From NCBI RefSeq assembly GCF_022267315.1, contig NZ_JAIKLE010000041.1, positions 1 through 59,103 of the forward strand: 59,103 bases of DNA, written 5' to 3'. How positions within the stretch are numbered: position 1 is the stretch's first letter; every line of letters begins with the position of its first letter. This document shows, piece after piece, positions 26,361 through 36,442 of this stretch. The DNA is from Maribellus maritimus (lineage in GTDB: Bacteria > Bacteroidota > Bacteroidia > Bacteroidales > Prolixibacteraceae). The notes beneath the pieces were generated by a model that saw only the letters and a list, made by a program, of their open reading frames with translations, did no database searches and was not told where the DNA came from. The position numbers were made by a program, and so were the translations under genes.

Positions 26361-27377
26361 ATGGTAAAACAAAAAATTAGCATAACAGATATAGCGGAGA
26401 AAACGGGCTTGTCCACCACTACAGTGTCGAGAGTATTAAACGGAAAGGCAGAACAGTACCGGATTAGCAAAAAATCTCAGCAAAAAATTAAAGAGGTAGC
26501 AAAAGAATTGCATTACACACCTAATCAGTTTGCCGCTAACCTCAGAACTGGCAAAAGCGGAACAATGGCTTTAATTATTCCGTCGTTAAATAATCCTTTT
26601 TTTGCCGGAATTGCGAGTGAAATAAACACTGAATTACGTAAATCGAACTATACAACCATTATAAGCGACAGCGACGAAAACCCGGAAACAGAAAAAATGG
26701 AACTGCAGCAATTAATTGCCAGAAATATAGAGGGATTAATTATCGTTCCCTGTGGAAATGAATGGGAACATATCAAGTCGCTTCAGGAGCAGGGATTGCC
26801 CGTGGTATGTATCGACAGGTATTTTGAGAACCTGGATATTCCTTTTGTTTCCACTGACAATTATACAGGGGCATCCATGGCCACAAAGCAACTGATTGAA
26901 AACGGCCACTCGCGAATAACCTGTATACAGGGCGTTCAACATTCTACACCAAATAAACTCAGAATTAAAGGTTTCAGAGATACGATGAAAAAGGCAGGCC
27001 TGGAAAGTGAAAGTATCGTCGGAGATGATTTTACTTTTCAAAACGGATACCTGGAAACAAAACTTTTGCTGCAACAAAAAGAACGCCCAACTGCAGTATT
27101 TACCCTGAGCAATACCATCGCCATGGGCTGTATGAAAGCCCTGAAAGAAGAAAATATCAAAGTGCCCGACGACATTTCGTTAATAACCTTTGATGATCAT
27201 CCCTATCTTGATTACCTGGTTACTCCGCTTTCTTGCATTGCCCAGCCGGTAAGCGATATAAGCAAAATCGCTGTTAAGTTTTTAATCTCAAAAATTAATA
27301 AGCAGGAAGTAAAAACCAGCCAGGTTCTTTTAAGACCAACGATTAAAATGAGGGACTCAATAAAAAGAATTAATTAG
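26361..27377 (+). CDS. LacI-family transcriptional regulator
   Basis: A 338-residue regulator. The N-terminal helix-turn-helix is SITDIAEKTGLSTTTVSRVLNGK (split: ITDIAEKTGLSTTTV then SRVLNGK), with the hinge helix HYTPNQFAANLRTGKSG at about 52-68. The rest is a periplasmic-binding-protein-type sugar sensor domain (LIIPSLNNPFFAGIASEI, VVCIDRYF, ITFDDHPYLDYLVTPLSCI). It is divergent from the operon 26103-20275 and almost certainly controls it; ribose or a related sugar is a plausible inducer. The sensor domain is normal length. It is convergent with the histidine kinase gene at 27415. Confidence 0.95.
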   Translation: MVKQKISITDIAEKTGLSTTTVSRVLNGKAEQYRISKKSQQKIKEVAKELHYTPNQFAANLRTGKSGTMALIIPSLNNPFFAGIASEINTELRKSNYTTIISDSDENPETEKMELQQLIARNIEGLIIVPCGNEWEHIKSLQEQGLPVVCIDRYFENLDIPFVSTDNYTGASMATKQLIENGHSRITCIQGVQHSTPNKLRIKGFRDTMKKAGLESESIVGDDFTFQNGYLETKLLLQQKERPTAVFTLSNTIAMGCMKALKEENIKVPDDISLITFDDHPYLDYLVTPLSCIAQPVSDISKIAVKFLISKINKQEVKTSQVLLRPTIKMRDSIKRIN

Positions 27378-27414
27378 AGCAAATCGTTTCTGTTCCTTCG
27401 AAAACTAATTTATA

Positions 27415-29499
27415 TTACTTCACAGGAAGGCTGAAACAAAACAGGCTACCTTCGCCCACGGTACTTTCAACCGATATTGTACCCTTATTTTTTTCAACAA
27501 ATTCTTTACAAAGAATAAGTCCGAGACCCGTTCCTTTTTCATTGTTTGTGCCATTTCTTTGCACGCTATGTTCAATCTTAAATAATTTTTCCAAGGTATC
27601 CTGGCTCATGCCAATTCCATAATCTTTAATACAAATCTTCAGCTCGTTCTCACTCTCTATTATCGAAAATTCAATTTGACTTCCCTTATGAGAAAATTTA
27701 ATCGCATTGTTTACAATATTCCGAATAATAAAATTAACCATGTTGTAATCAGCATAAACTGAATAGCTATTTTCAGTCGGTGCATATATCTTAATGTCTT
27801 TTGCTTTAAGCGTTTCCGAAAAAAACAAAACTGTTGATTTTATAATTTCACCAATTTCAAACTCTTTAGAATTCATTTTTAAGGTACCAATTTGCGAGCG
27901 CGACCACTCAAGCAAATTCACCAGCAAATCATGTCCAGACTTAGCTGTTTCCAGCAAACCCTGCATTAATTCTTCATAATCCTGCGTATCTATATCTGGA
28001 TTTTCTATTAAAAGTTCAGAAATGCCGATCATTGTATTAAATGGATTTTTTAAATCATGTCCAATAATTGAAAAAAACTTATCTTTCGTTGCATTCAATT
28101 CAGTTAGTCTGGCCTCACTTTTTTCCAGATCGGCATAACCTTTTTCAAGTAATTCTTTTTGACGATTGATTACATCATAATTCGATTTCAGCAATTTATT
28201 GTGCTTTCTTTTAACAAAATAAAAACAAAGTGCCACAATCAGTATCACCGCCAGGAAACAGGACAAAAAGATAGTAAAATACAACCGCGAACGAATTTTC
28301 ATTAACGTATTTTCATCTTGCTGAATTCGAAGGTTCTGTTCAAGTTTAAATCGCTCCCTTTCTTCTTTTAGTGTTTGCTCCTTTTCAAAATTTCCAAGTA
28401 TCTGAGCCAATACATCTTTATTGGATAATTCGTCTTGTTTATCAGCCATTAAAAGAAATTGATATGCTTTATCATGTAATCCGAGTCCGGACAAAACTTT
28501 CGCCTTATTTTTATATAATTCGTTTAGATAAAAAGAAGATCCCATTTCAGAATATTGCACAATGGCACTATCAATAACAGAAAGACTTTGTTTGTACTTC
28601 TTTTCTTTTAAAAGAACTTCAGCTTCCACAGAAAGGATGTCAGCTTTTAATATCAGATAATCGTATTTCGCGCAAATATCCTTTGCTTTCTGAATATTTT
28701 CGAAGGCTTTGCTTAAGTCACCTGCTTCGTTATAATAGATAGCTAACCGAAGATATACCATTGTTTTATAATAAGGATCTTCTATTTCCGGCATTAGTTC
28801 GCGAGCCTTTAACAAATGCTCCAAAGCGTCGTCGAATCGCCGAAGTTTTACGTTAATGTAGCCAATATCGGTATGACTTACGGCAATTTTATTATTGTCT
28901 TTATAATACAAATCAATTTCAAAGCCTTTTTTATAGTATTTTAAAGCCGAACTATATTCTTTTAAATCAGCGTAAAATCCGGCAACGTTACTGTATGCTT
29001 CTCCCAAAGTGAAAGAATCTCGGACTGCTTCACCAACTTCAATGGCTTTTATAAAATATTCGAGGCTTTTTTTCTGATTGTCTCCATAAGAATAATAAAC
29101 GCCCAAATTATTATAACACCCTGAAAGATGAACAGAATCTCCTATCTCGATGAGGACCCGCTTTGCCTGTTCCAAACTACTTATCGACTGTTCCGTATTT
29201 CCTAAAACATCGTAATAATAACTTTGCATCAAACAGCTCTGTGCCTGTCCCTTTTTATAGTCGATTTCCTGCGAGAGATTTAACGCACTATCAATATAAA
29301 ACAGCGCACTGTCGGGATTATTATGCGAAAACTTTCCGGCGATATGACCGAGGTTACTTACAATTTTTTTCTTGTCTGTTTCTTCTCTATTGAGTTTTTT
29401 CAGAGAATCAATTGCAGATAAATCCTGCGCCAACAAAGAAGCTGGAATTAACAAACAAAAAAAAACTGAGAAGGGAAGATGGTACATCTTTGTTTCCAT
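27415..29499 (-). CDS. TPR-containing sensor histidine kinase, orphan
   Basis: The ATG at 29499 is preferred over an in-frame TTG at 29505. A signal peptide (end LLAQ) is followed by about seven tetratricopeptide repeats (about 50-370), a short coiled coil, a membrane helix (about 405-425), a second coiled coil and a kinase core. The phospho-accepting His is at about residue 483 in IIGHDLKNPF, and ATPase motifs are NNAIKFSHKG, KDYGIGMS and KGTGLGLILCKEF. The extracytoplasmic TPR region should sense a peptide or protein partner. No response regulator is adjacent, so its target is unknown. It is convergent with the LacI gene (37 bp apart). Confidence 0.92.
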   Translation of the reverse strand: METKMYHLPFSVFFCLLIPASLLAQDLSAIDSLKKLNREETDKKKIVSNLGHIAGKFSHNNPDSALFYIDSALNLSQEIDYKKGQAQSCLMQSYYYDVLGNTEQSISSLEQAKRVLIEIGDSVHLSGCYNNLGVYYSYGDNQKKSLEYFIKAIEVGEAVRDSFTLGEAYSNVAGFYADLKEYSSALKYYKKGFEIDLYYKDNNKIAVSHTDIGYINVKLRRFDDALEHLLKARELMPEIEDPYYKTMVYLRLAIYYNEAGDLSKAFENIQKAKDICAKYDYLILKADILSVEAEVLLKEKKYKQSLSVIDSAIVQYSEMGSSFYLNELYKNKAKVLSGLGLHDKAYQFLLMADKQDELSNKDVLAQILGNFEKEQTLKEERERFKLEQNLRIQQDENTLMKIRSRLYFTIFLSCFLAVILIVALCFYFVKRKHNKLLKSNYDVINRQKELLEKGYADLEKSEARLTELNATKDKFFSIIGHDLKNPFNTMIGISELLIENPDIDTQDYEELMQGLLETAKSGHDLLVNLLEWSRSQIGTLKMNSKEFEIGEIIKSTVLFFSETLKAKDIKIYAPTENSYSVYADYNMVNFIIRNIVNNAIKFSHKGSQIEFSIIESENELKICIKDYGIGMSQDTLEKLFKIEHSVQRNGTNNEKGTGLGLILCKEFVEKNKGTISVESTVGEGSLFCFSLPVK

Positions 29500-29731
29500 A
29501 AGCAAAAGGGTTCAGAGGGGTCAAATATAACCAATTTTATTACGCCCAGTCCTCATATATTTACAAAAACTCTGCTATTAATCAGGTTCAAATAAAACAA
29601 TCAAAAGTTTATTTCGAAGGGAAAAGAGATAATCCTTTGTCCGTTTATCAATGCTCCTTTAGATATCTGTGAAACAAAACATAAAATATGACATTTAAAG
29701 AAACCTAAGCTTTGTATAAGCACCTACAAAA

Positions 29732-30235
29732 CTAACCTAAGTTCATTTTTGGGTCGTATTTTTGTCCGGAATAAATCATCTCATCCCAAAATATTCCTTC
29801 TTTAGAAGTTGCGCTGCGTATCCCTAAAATTGCTGAAAGTGTTGACATTGCTCCCGAATCTGCTTCATTTATATAGTTTCCTGTTTCAATACTATGAATA
29901 AGATTCTTCACTTTATTTGGTGTTGAATCTTGTAAAGAAGAAGTAAAAACCTCTGCATCAAGTTGTTCCGGAGTCGGTGTTTAATTTATCGAACCTTGAC
30001 TTTGCTTTTTCCAGTTGATAATCGAACAAATCAGCCATTGAAATAATTTGCCGCCGGTGTGTTTTACCATGTCGGAAATAACTGCTCTTCCCCGACTTCC
30101 ACATCCTATAATTCCGAGTCGAACGGCAGAATTTGCAAGGGTTCCGAAAACGGTAGATGGTTTTAAAATAGTAGCTGCAGAAATAGCTACAGACGAAGCA
30201 ATAAATTTTCTTCGGTGTATTTGGTTTTATAAAAA
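29732..30235 (-). pseudogene. Decayed Gfo/Idh/MocA-family oxidoreductase
   Basis: Three fragments can be read on the minus strand. Near 30210-30060 a Tat-like signal (RRKFIASSVAISAAT) is followed by the NAD-binding glycine motif RLGIIGCGSRGRA. After a one-base shift comes IISMADLFDYQLEKAKSRFDKLN, ending the Rossmann start. After another shift and loss of roughly 250 codons, the C-terminus follows (NYINEADSGAMSTL, ILGIRSATSKEG, FWDEMIYSG) to a TAG at 29734-29732. No usable start codon is left. The pieces have the expected order of a Tat-exported oxidoreductase such as those acting on sugars in PULs. 29506-29731 holds nothing recognisable. Confidence 0.8.
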
Positions 30236-30269
30236 TTGGATTTAGATCTGTTCCAAAGATAAAAAGAAC

Positions 30270-30623
30270 TTATTCTTTTATGCGATTTCGCTTCTTTTTA
30301 TCGTTGCGTACCCGTTCCTTTGCCTCCTCATATTTCGCAATCCGGTGGCGATAAAAAGCATCGGCAAAACCGAAAAGAATGCCAATTCCGGTAAGGAGAT
30401 AAAAAATGGTAAAAATTTTACCAAAATCAGTAGCCGGAGAAAAATCGCCATAACCAACTGTTGCCAAGGTTACCACTGAAAAATAGAGCGCATCAATCCA
30501 CCGCCATCCTTCAACAAAATGGTAAACCAACATTCCGGAAAGAAGAATGGAAAACGTTGAAATTACGAGCGGACGATAAGTCTTATCTCTCAAAAAATCG
30601 AAGAATAATTTTAATGGATACAT
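30270..30623 (-). CDS. Two-helix potassium channel protein
   Basis: A 117-residue Ion_trans_2-type channel subunit. A first membrane helix (about 17-36), a pore helix with the selectivity filter TVGYGD at 55-60, and a second membrane helix (about 68-90) are visible, followed by a short basic tail rich in Lys and Arg. Four subunits would form a K+ pore in the inner membrane. No RCK/TrkA-N domain is attached, so gating is unknown. It is in the same direction as trpS but separated by that gene's terminator, so it is probably a separate unit. Confidence 0.9.
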   Translation of the reverse strand: MYPLKLFFDFLRDKTYRPLVISTFSILLSGMLVYHFVEGWRWIDALYFSVVTLATVGYGDFSPATDFGKIFTIFYLLTGIGILFGFADAFYRHRIAKYEEAKERVRNDKKKRNRIKE

Positions 30624-30706
30624 TGCTGAGTTTTTTCGGCTTACAATATAAAACTATTTCTTCAGCTTTCGGAACAGACAAACTCCCCAACAATATACTA
30701 CAAACG

Positions 30707-30730
30707 AAAAAAGCCGGGCAACAGCCCGGC
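30707..30730 (-). terminator. Rho-independent terminator of trpS
   Basis: On the minus strand GCCGGGC-TGTT-GCCCGGC forms a perfect 7-bp GC stem followed directly by six T. It lies 26 nt after the trpS stop codon. Confidence 0.93.
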
Positions 30731-30755
30731 CAGATCTATTGGGGAATAGATATAA

Positions 30756-31757
30756 TCAAAATAATCTTTTAAAGCCTATTACTTCTTTTACTTCTCTTAA
30801 TGTACGTGAAGCTGATTCCCTTGCTTTATCAGCTCCTAATTTAGCAACTTTTGCCAAATACTCGTTATCATCCAGAATTTCAATAATCCGTTCGCGAATG
30901 GGAGCTGTGTAGGAAATAATATCCTCTGCAAGCTGTTTTTTCATATCACCGTAACGAATTTCGCATTTGTTATACAATTCATCAAAATGCGCAAGGGTAT
31001 CCGGTGTTGAAACAATTTCCATCAGCGTAAACAGGTTCTGCACAGATTCAGGTTTTTCCTGATTCATTTCTGTTGGGCCGGAATCGGTTACTGCACGCAT
31101 TACTTTTTTGCGAATTGATTTTGGATCTTCATACAAATTAATCGCATTCCCTTCCGACTTTCCCATCTTCCCGCTTCCGTCCAATCCGGGAACTTTTATC
31201 ATGTCTTTCCCATCAAAAGTATAAGGACGCGGAATCGGGAACACCTCTTTTTTATACATCCGGTTAAAACGTTTGGCAAATTTCCGGGCCATTTCCAGGT
31301 TTTGCTCCTGGTCTTTTCCAACCGGAACAAACTGTGCTTTATGAATAATAATATCGGCAGCCATTAAAACCGGATAAGTAAGCAAACCTGCGTTAACATT
31401 ATCGGGTTGTTTGCGGGCTTTATCTTTAAACGAAGTAGTCCGCTCCAATTCACCCAGGTAGGCATTCATATTCAGAAAAGTATACAACTCGGCTACTTCC
31501 GGAACATCGCTTTGAATAAAAATGGTTGCTTTTTCAGGATCAATTCCACAAGCCAGATATTCAGCTAAAACCTGTTTTACCCCCGACTGAAGATCACCAG
31601 GCGTTGGATGTGTTGTTAATGAGTGTATATCAGCGATAAAGAAAAAACAATCAAAATCATCCTGCATGCGAATAAAATTGCGCACGGCACCAAAGTAATT
31701 TCCGAGATGCAAATACCCTGTTGGACGTATTCCGCTTAAAACTGTCGGTTTGTTCAT
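30756..31757 (-). CDS. trpS: Tryptophanyl-tRNA synthetase
   Basis: A 333-residue class I aminoacyl-tRNA synthetase that charges tRNA-Trp. The HIGH-type motif is PTGYLHLGNY (12-21), the KMSKS-type motif is KMGKS (197-201), and the Trp-binding signature DIIIHKAQFVPVGKDQ is around 135-150. Length is normal for bacterial TrpRS. It ends at a strong terminator. It is close to, but not in an operon with, the trpB2 gene 880 bp further on, which has a Trp-codon leader; both are linked to tryptophan status. No Trp leader was seen before trpS itself. Confidence 0.98.
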   Translation of the reverse strand: MNKPTVLSGIRPTGYLHLGNYFGAVRNFIRMQDDFDCFFFIADIHSLTTHPTPGDLQSGVKQVLAEYLACGIDPEKATIFIQSDVPEVAELYTFLNMNAYLGELERTTSFKDKARKQPDNVNAGLLTYPVLMAADIIIHKAQFVPVGKDQEQNLEMARKFAKRFNRMYKKEVFPIPRPYTFDGKDMIKVPGLDGSGKMGKSEGNAINLYEDPKSIRKKVMRAVTDSGPTEMNQEKPESVQNLFTLMEIVSTPDTLAHFDELYNKCEIRYGDMKKQLAEDIISYTAPIRERIIEILDDNEYLAKVAKLGADKARESASRTLREVKEVIGFKRLF

Positions 31758-31887
31758 TTTAAAAAATCTGATTTTTAAGTAGCTGCAAAAATATACATTC
31801 AGCAGAAAAGTAAAAAAATAAAAGGGTTGTGATTGTAAAAATTAATACTTAAAACCAGGTAAAGCTCTTTTTCCGGTGACCCCCGTA

Positions 31888-32355
31888 TTAAATTAAATCG
31901 CAAACTATTGCGCGAATGTAGGAAATCAGATCATCGGGATTGACTTTCAGTTGCTGTCCGCGAATTCCCGCACTCACAAAAATAAATTCAAAATCCATAC
32001 AGGTTTTATGAATATAAACCGGGTAGTGCTTTTTCATTCCAACGGGCGAACATGCTCCGCGAATATAGCCTGTAAGTTGAAGCAGTTCTTTCATAAGTAC
32101 CATTTCTGCACTCTTGTTTCCCGATACCTTTGCTGCTTTTTTTAGGTTTACCTCTGCACCTCCGGGAATAATTGCAACAAAAATCCCGGTTGATTTCCCC
32201 CTCAAAACAAGGGTCTTAAAAACCTGGTCGATATTTTGTCCCAAAGATTCAGCAACATGAACAGCACTTAAATCAGCTTCGTCAACTGTATATTCCACAA
32301 GGTCGTACCTTATTTTCGCTTTGTCGAGCAAACGGGCTGCATTTGTTTTTTTCAT
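31888..32355 (-). CDS. ybaK: Cys-tRNA(Pro)/Cys-tRNA(Cys) deacylase
   Basis: A 155-residue YbaK/EbsC-type editing protein. Typical motifs are VAESLGQNIDQVFKTLVLRG (split: ESLGQ, QVFKTLVL), the GYIRGACSPVGMKK loop near 92-105, and the C-terminal FVSAGIRGQQLKVNPDDL. It removes cysteine wrongly attached to tRNA-Pro. The Lys in KTL and the GxxSP-like CSPVG loop form the active site in this family. It is divergent from the trpB2 leader. About 115 bp separate the starts, with no clear -33/-7 pair readable. Confidence 0.93.
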   Translation of the reverse strand: MKKTNAARLLDKAKIRYDLVEYTVDEADLSAVHVAESLGQNIDQVFKTLVLRGKSTGIFVAIIPGGAEVNLKKAAKVSGNKSAEMVLMKELLQLTGYIRGACSPVGMKKHYPVYIHKTCMDFEFIFVSAGIRGQQLKVNPDDLISYIRAIVCDLI

Positions 32356-32470
32356 TGTAAAAAATCTTCATCTACAAAATTTAGAAAATAATGTAGCTTA
32401 TACAAGTTTAAACCCCTGTCCGTTTTTTAAGAAAAAATAATTAGTTTTACATGCTATTCAAAAATCGAAT

Positions 32471-32557
32471 ATGTTCAAAATGCCTTTATACGGAAAAGAA
32501 TGGAACTGGCGCAACGTTAAAATGGAAGCGCGAGATAACAATATGAATTTGCGGTAA
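32471..32557 (+). CDS. Candidate Trp leader peptide of trpB2
   Basis: A 28-codon frame (MFKMPLYGKEWNWRN then VKMEARDNNMNLR, TAA at 32555-32557). Two Trp codons are at positions 11 and 13 (TGG AAC TGG, 32501-32509). The stop codon is 8 nt before a strong terminator hairpin and 76 nt before trpB2. CGCAA just after the Trp codons (32510-32514) can pair with TTGCG (32549-32553); a ribosome stalled on the Trp codons would prevent this. This is the organisation of a ribosome-mediated attenuator for a tryptophan gene. Confidence 0.6.
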   Translation: MFKMPLYGKEWNWRNVKMEARDNNMNLR

Positions 32558-32565
32558 AGGCCGGG

Positions 32566-32603
32566 AAAAGGGATTTGTTGTGTTTACAGCAAATCCCTTT
32601 TTT
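32566..32603 (+). terminator. Attenuator terminator before trpB2
   Basis: AAAAGGGATTTGTTG (32566-32580) pairs with CAGCAAATCCCTTTT (32587-32601) over 15 bp with one G-U pair, 6-nt loop TGTTTA, and the right arm runs into six T. Since the gene to the left is divergent, no plus-strand transcript other than the leader-trpB2 RNA can need it. It therefore can only attenuate trpB2. Confidence 0.85.
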
Positions 32604-32633
32604 GATTAAATATGAATTTAAAACTATAAAATC

Positions 32634-34010
<1,377 letters not shown>

Positions 34011-34033
34011 GATCATAGAAATAGTGGATTATG

Positions 34034-34064
34034 AACCGGAGCATGCAAATGTTCCGGTTTTTTT
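34034..34064 (+). terminator. Rho-independent terminator of trpB2
   Basis: AACCGGAGCAT (34034-34044), loop GCAA, ATGTTCCGGTT (34049-34059): an 11-bp stem with one G-U pair followed by a run of seven T. It starts 24 nt after the stop codon. Confidence 0.93.
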
Positions 34065-34116
34065 GGTTTAGATCGGAAATTATATGCTAAAGATTTAAGT
34101 TTAAATATAACGTTAA

Positions 34117-35337
34117 TTACTTTTCTATTTCCACATCTTGAAATTTACGAAATGTAGCATTATCAAAACGCTCACCATAACAAATGTGATTTACAACCAT
34201 CATCATTCGTTGGTAATCTTCATCCAGCTGCGCATGTCCTCCTGAGCGTAAATGAATAAGATTATTTTCAGTCTTTTGGTACAAATTAAATGCATAATCA
34301 GATGCTTTCCACATTTTGAATGTACTCACCGGTCCTGCCCATATTGCATCAGCACCATTTGCTGCCTCGGTGGTTAATATTACCCTTGGAGCAATTAATG
34401 CCCGTGCAAAATGCATATCGAGCGGCAATTCATTTGCATCATCAATATATTCCAAAAGTTTTGCAGAAACCCATGTAGGCTGATGCTTTACAATATCTAT
34501 TGCCTGTGTTCCTTTTTCTCCAAAATTCCGAAATCCTGAAGCTCCTGCCGCTCCTGAATTATTGGCCACTATAATTTTAAACCTTTTATCATAAACTCCT
34601 GCGCAAATAGCTGCCTTTCCAGTCCTCGACATTCCAGCTATCGTAATATTTGCAGAATCAACACAATCAAGCGTTTCCAAATAATCTACTGTGAGCGATG
34701 CGGCATAAGCCCAGGCCATTAGCACCTTTGTTTCATTCATATATTTTTCCGTAACTTCACCATTATCCGGAGCAACGGTTAAATGATTAAGTGCAACAAT
34801 AATATATTTGTTACTACCAATACATTTTGATTCTATTGGAAAACGAAAACTTTCATTGCTCTCATAACGAATAATTACCGGGTAATTCCCCTTTTCTTCC
34901 GGACGAGTTAAACGTATAGTAAAACAACGTGAATTACCATAATAAAGTCGGGCGGAATAGGTTATTGCATTTCCGGCTACCTGAATATCCCGGTATTCTG
35001 CAGCGGTTATCACCGAATCAAGTTTCATCTTTGGTCTTGCCCCATAAACGTATTCCTCCATTAGTTTTAGCAGAAAATTACGGCGGGCTTCCCATTCATC
35101 AGTTTTCTTTATTAAAGTACCATCATTTTTAGCAAAGGGACTTGGCAGTGAATCTTTCAAATTCCAAATTACATTTCCTTTTTCAACTGAGATTCCCGGC
35201 TGTGAGATGTAATTTACTACATATTCAAAATTTTTATTCGTTTTCGGAGTACAACAAATAATAATTGCTAGTATGCATACTAGCAAGAACACCAACCATT
35301 TGATTTTCAAATTTATATTTTTAAACAAAAAAAACAT
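34117..35337 (-). CDS. CE15-like esterase (glucuronoyl/acetyl-xylan esterase type), lipoprotein
   Basis: A 406-residue alpha/beta hydrolase. A basic N-terminus and hydrophobic helix end in IIICC (Cys28 or Cys29), a likely lipobox. The nucleophile elbow is GMSRTGKAA with Ser237, matching the GxSRxGK motif of carbohydrate esterase family 15, and the catalytic His is His368 in SGGHAQL. LLTTEAANGADAIWAG is the expected segment before it. CE15 enzymes cleave the ester between glucuronic acid and lignin or related alcohols; bacterial ones have wider roles. Its start overlaps the 3' end of lplA by 17 bp, an unusual partner. Confidence 0.8.
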   Translation of the reverse strand: MFFLFKNINLKIKWLVFLLVCILAIIICCTPKTNKNFEYVVNYISQPGISVEKGNVIWNLKDSLPSPFAKNDGTLIKKTDEWEARRNFLLKLMEEYVYGARPKMKLDSVITAAEYRDIQVAGNAITYSARLYYGNSRCFTIRLTRPEEKGNYPVIIRYESNESFRFPIESKCIGSNKYIIVALNHLTVAPDNGEVTEKYMNETKVLMAWAYAASLTVDYLETLDCVDSANITIAGMSRTGKAAICAGVYDKRFKIIVANNSGAAGASGFRNFGEKGTQAIDIVKHQPTWVSAKLLEYIDDANELPLDMHFARALIAPRVILTTEAANGADAIWAGPVSTFKMWKASDYAFNLYQKTENNLIHLRSGGHAQLDEDYQRMMMVVNHICYGERFDNATFRKFQDVEIEK

Positions 35338-36283
35338 AAACCAATTTATCGGGAACTTTATCTGACACTTCTATTAATGCCTGCTGAATATCTTCAAAAA
35401 AATGCCTCTTCCCTAAAAGTTTCTCAGTTAGTTGCCTGTTTATTTTCTCTGAAAAATAATTACCGTCAACCTTTATTTCGTTTATTATTCCTTTTACTGT
35501 TCGCAAATTCACTTTCACCTCTCTCCCATCAATATTTATTTTATTTTGAAAAAAATATTTGGGTGAATAGCCAAAATTCCACTCCCAGGTTTTAAATTTT
35601 TCTCCAGCCAATTGTTGAATATTCTGAACATCCTTTTCACCCGGTTCATAAAACCGTGCCTCCTTATTTTCAAGCTGAACATTTAGCAAAAACTGTATAA
35701 AATCTTCTATTGCCATTTCCTTTTTCAGAAAGGAAGCAATATTCGCTACAGGGCTCCGGTTTGATTGTACAGCTTTACTTTCGTATTTTCCCGGAATCAC
35801 TTTTATTGCCTGCCCAAGATTTTCCAAATCTGAACTGTACAACAAAGTTCCGTGATGCAACACCCTGTTTTTAAAAACGTGCTCCGCATTTCCCGAAATT
35901 TTTAATCCTTCAAGAAGCAAGTCATTCCTTCCCGAGGTTGAAGCGTTTAAATCCAATTTCTCAAGTGCATTTACAACCGGAGCTGTAAACATTTTAAAGT
36001 TAATTTCAGCCGGGCTGTTTACATTCTTTATAAATGCAAAATTTACATTACCGGCATCGTGGAATACCGTTCCTCCGCCTGAAATTCGCCGCGCTACAGT
36101 GATGTTATTTTCCCGGACAAACGGATAATTTATTTCTGCCAGGGCATTCTGGTGCTTTCCAACAACAACAGTGTCTTTACTTTGCCAAAGCATAAAAACA
36201 TCCTCAGAAAATTTTTTCAGAAGATATTCTTCTGCCGCCAGGCAAAAAAACGGATCGGTATTTTTCAAGTGAATACAAAGCAT
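35321..36283 (-). CDS. lplA: Lipoate-protein ligase A
   Basis: A 320-residue ligase that activates lipoate with ATP and attaches it to E2 and GcvH proteins. The signature RRISGGGTVFHDAGNVNF is at 65-82, and NDLLLEGLKISGNAEH (split: NDLLLEG, LKISGNA) with HHGTLLYS follow, as in LplA/LipM. A C-terminal accessory domain (about 245-320) is present, so this is a full-length LplA rather than the short LipB type. The start is ATG at 36283. It overlaps the downstream CE15-like gene by 17 bp; no functional link is known. Confidence 0.93.
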   Translation of the reverse strand: MLCIHLKNTDPFFCLAAEEYLLKKFSEDVFMLWQSKDTVVVGKHQNALAEINYPFVRENNITVARRISGGGTVFHDAGNVNFAFIKNVNSPAEINFKMFTAPVVNALEKLDLNASTSGRNDLLLEGLKISGNAEHVFKNRVLHHGTLLYSSDLENLGQAIKVIPGKYESKAVQSNRSPVANIASFLKKEMAIEDFIQFLLNVQLENKEARFYEPGEKDVQNIQQLAGEKFKTWEWNFGYSPKYFFQNKINIDGREVKVNLRTVKGIINEIKVDGNYFSEKINRQLTEKLLGKRHFFEDIQQALIEVSDKVPDKLVYVFFV

Positions 36284-36442
36284 AAGCTGTTTGATATCAA
36301 AACTTCAATGTACAAAGTTAAATCACTTTTTTACATAAAATTACCATATCCCAAAAAACCGTTTTAAAGAAACTATTTCTATAAAAGTTAAATAGTCCGA
36401 AAACTTTTTAATACTTTTAATAGATAACTAAACCTTTTCAAA

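Noticed and set aside
32566..32603. Hairpin read as the end of ybaK
   Set aside because: ybaK runs the other way and starts at 32355, so its transcript never reaches this site; the T tract is on the plus strand, toward trpB2.
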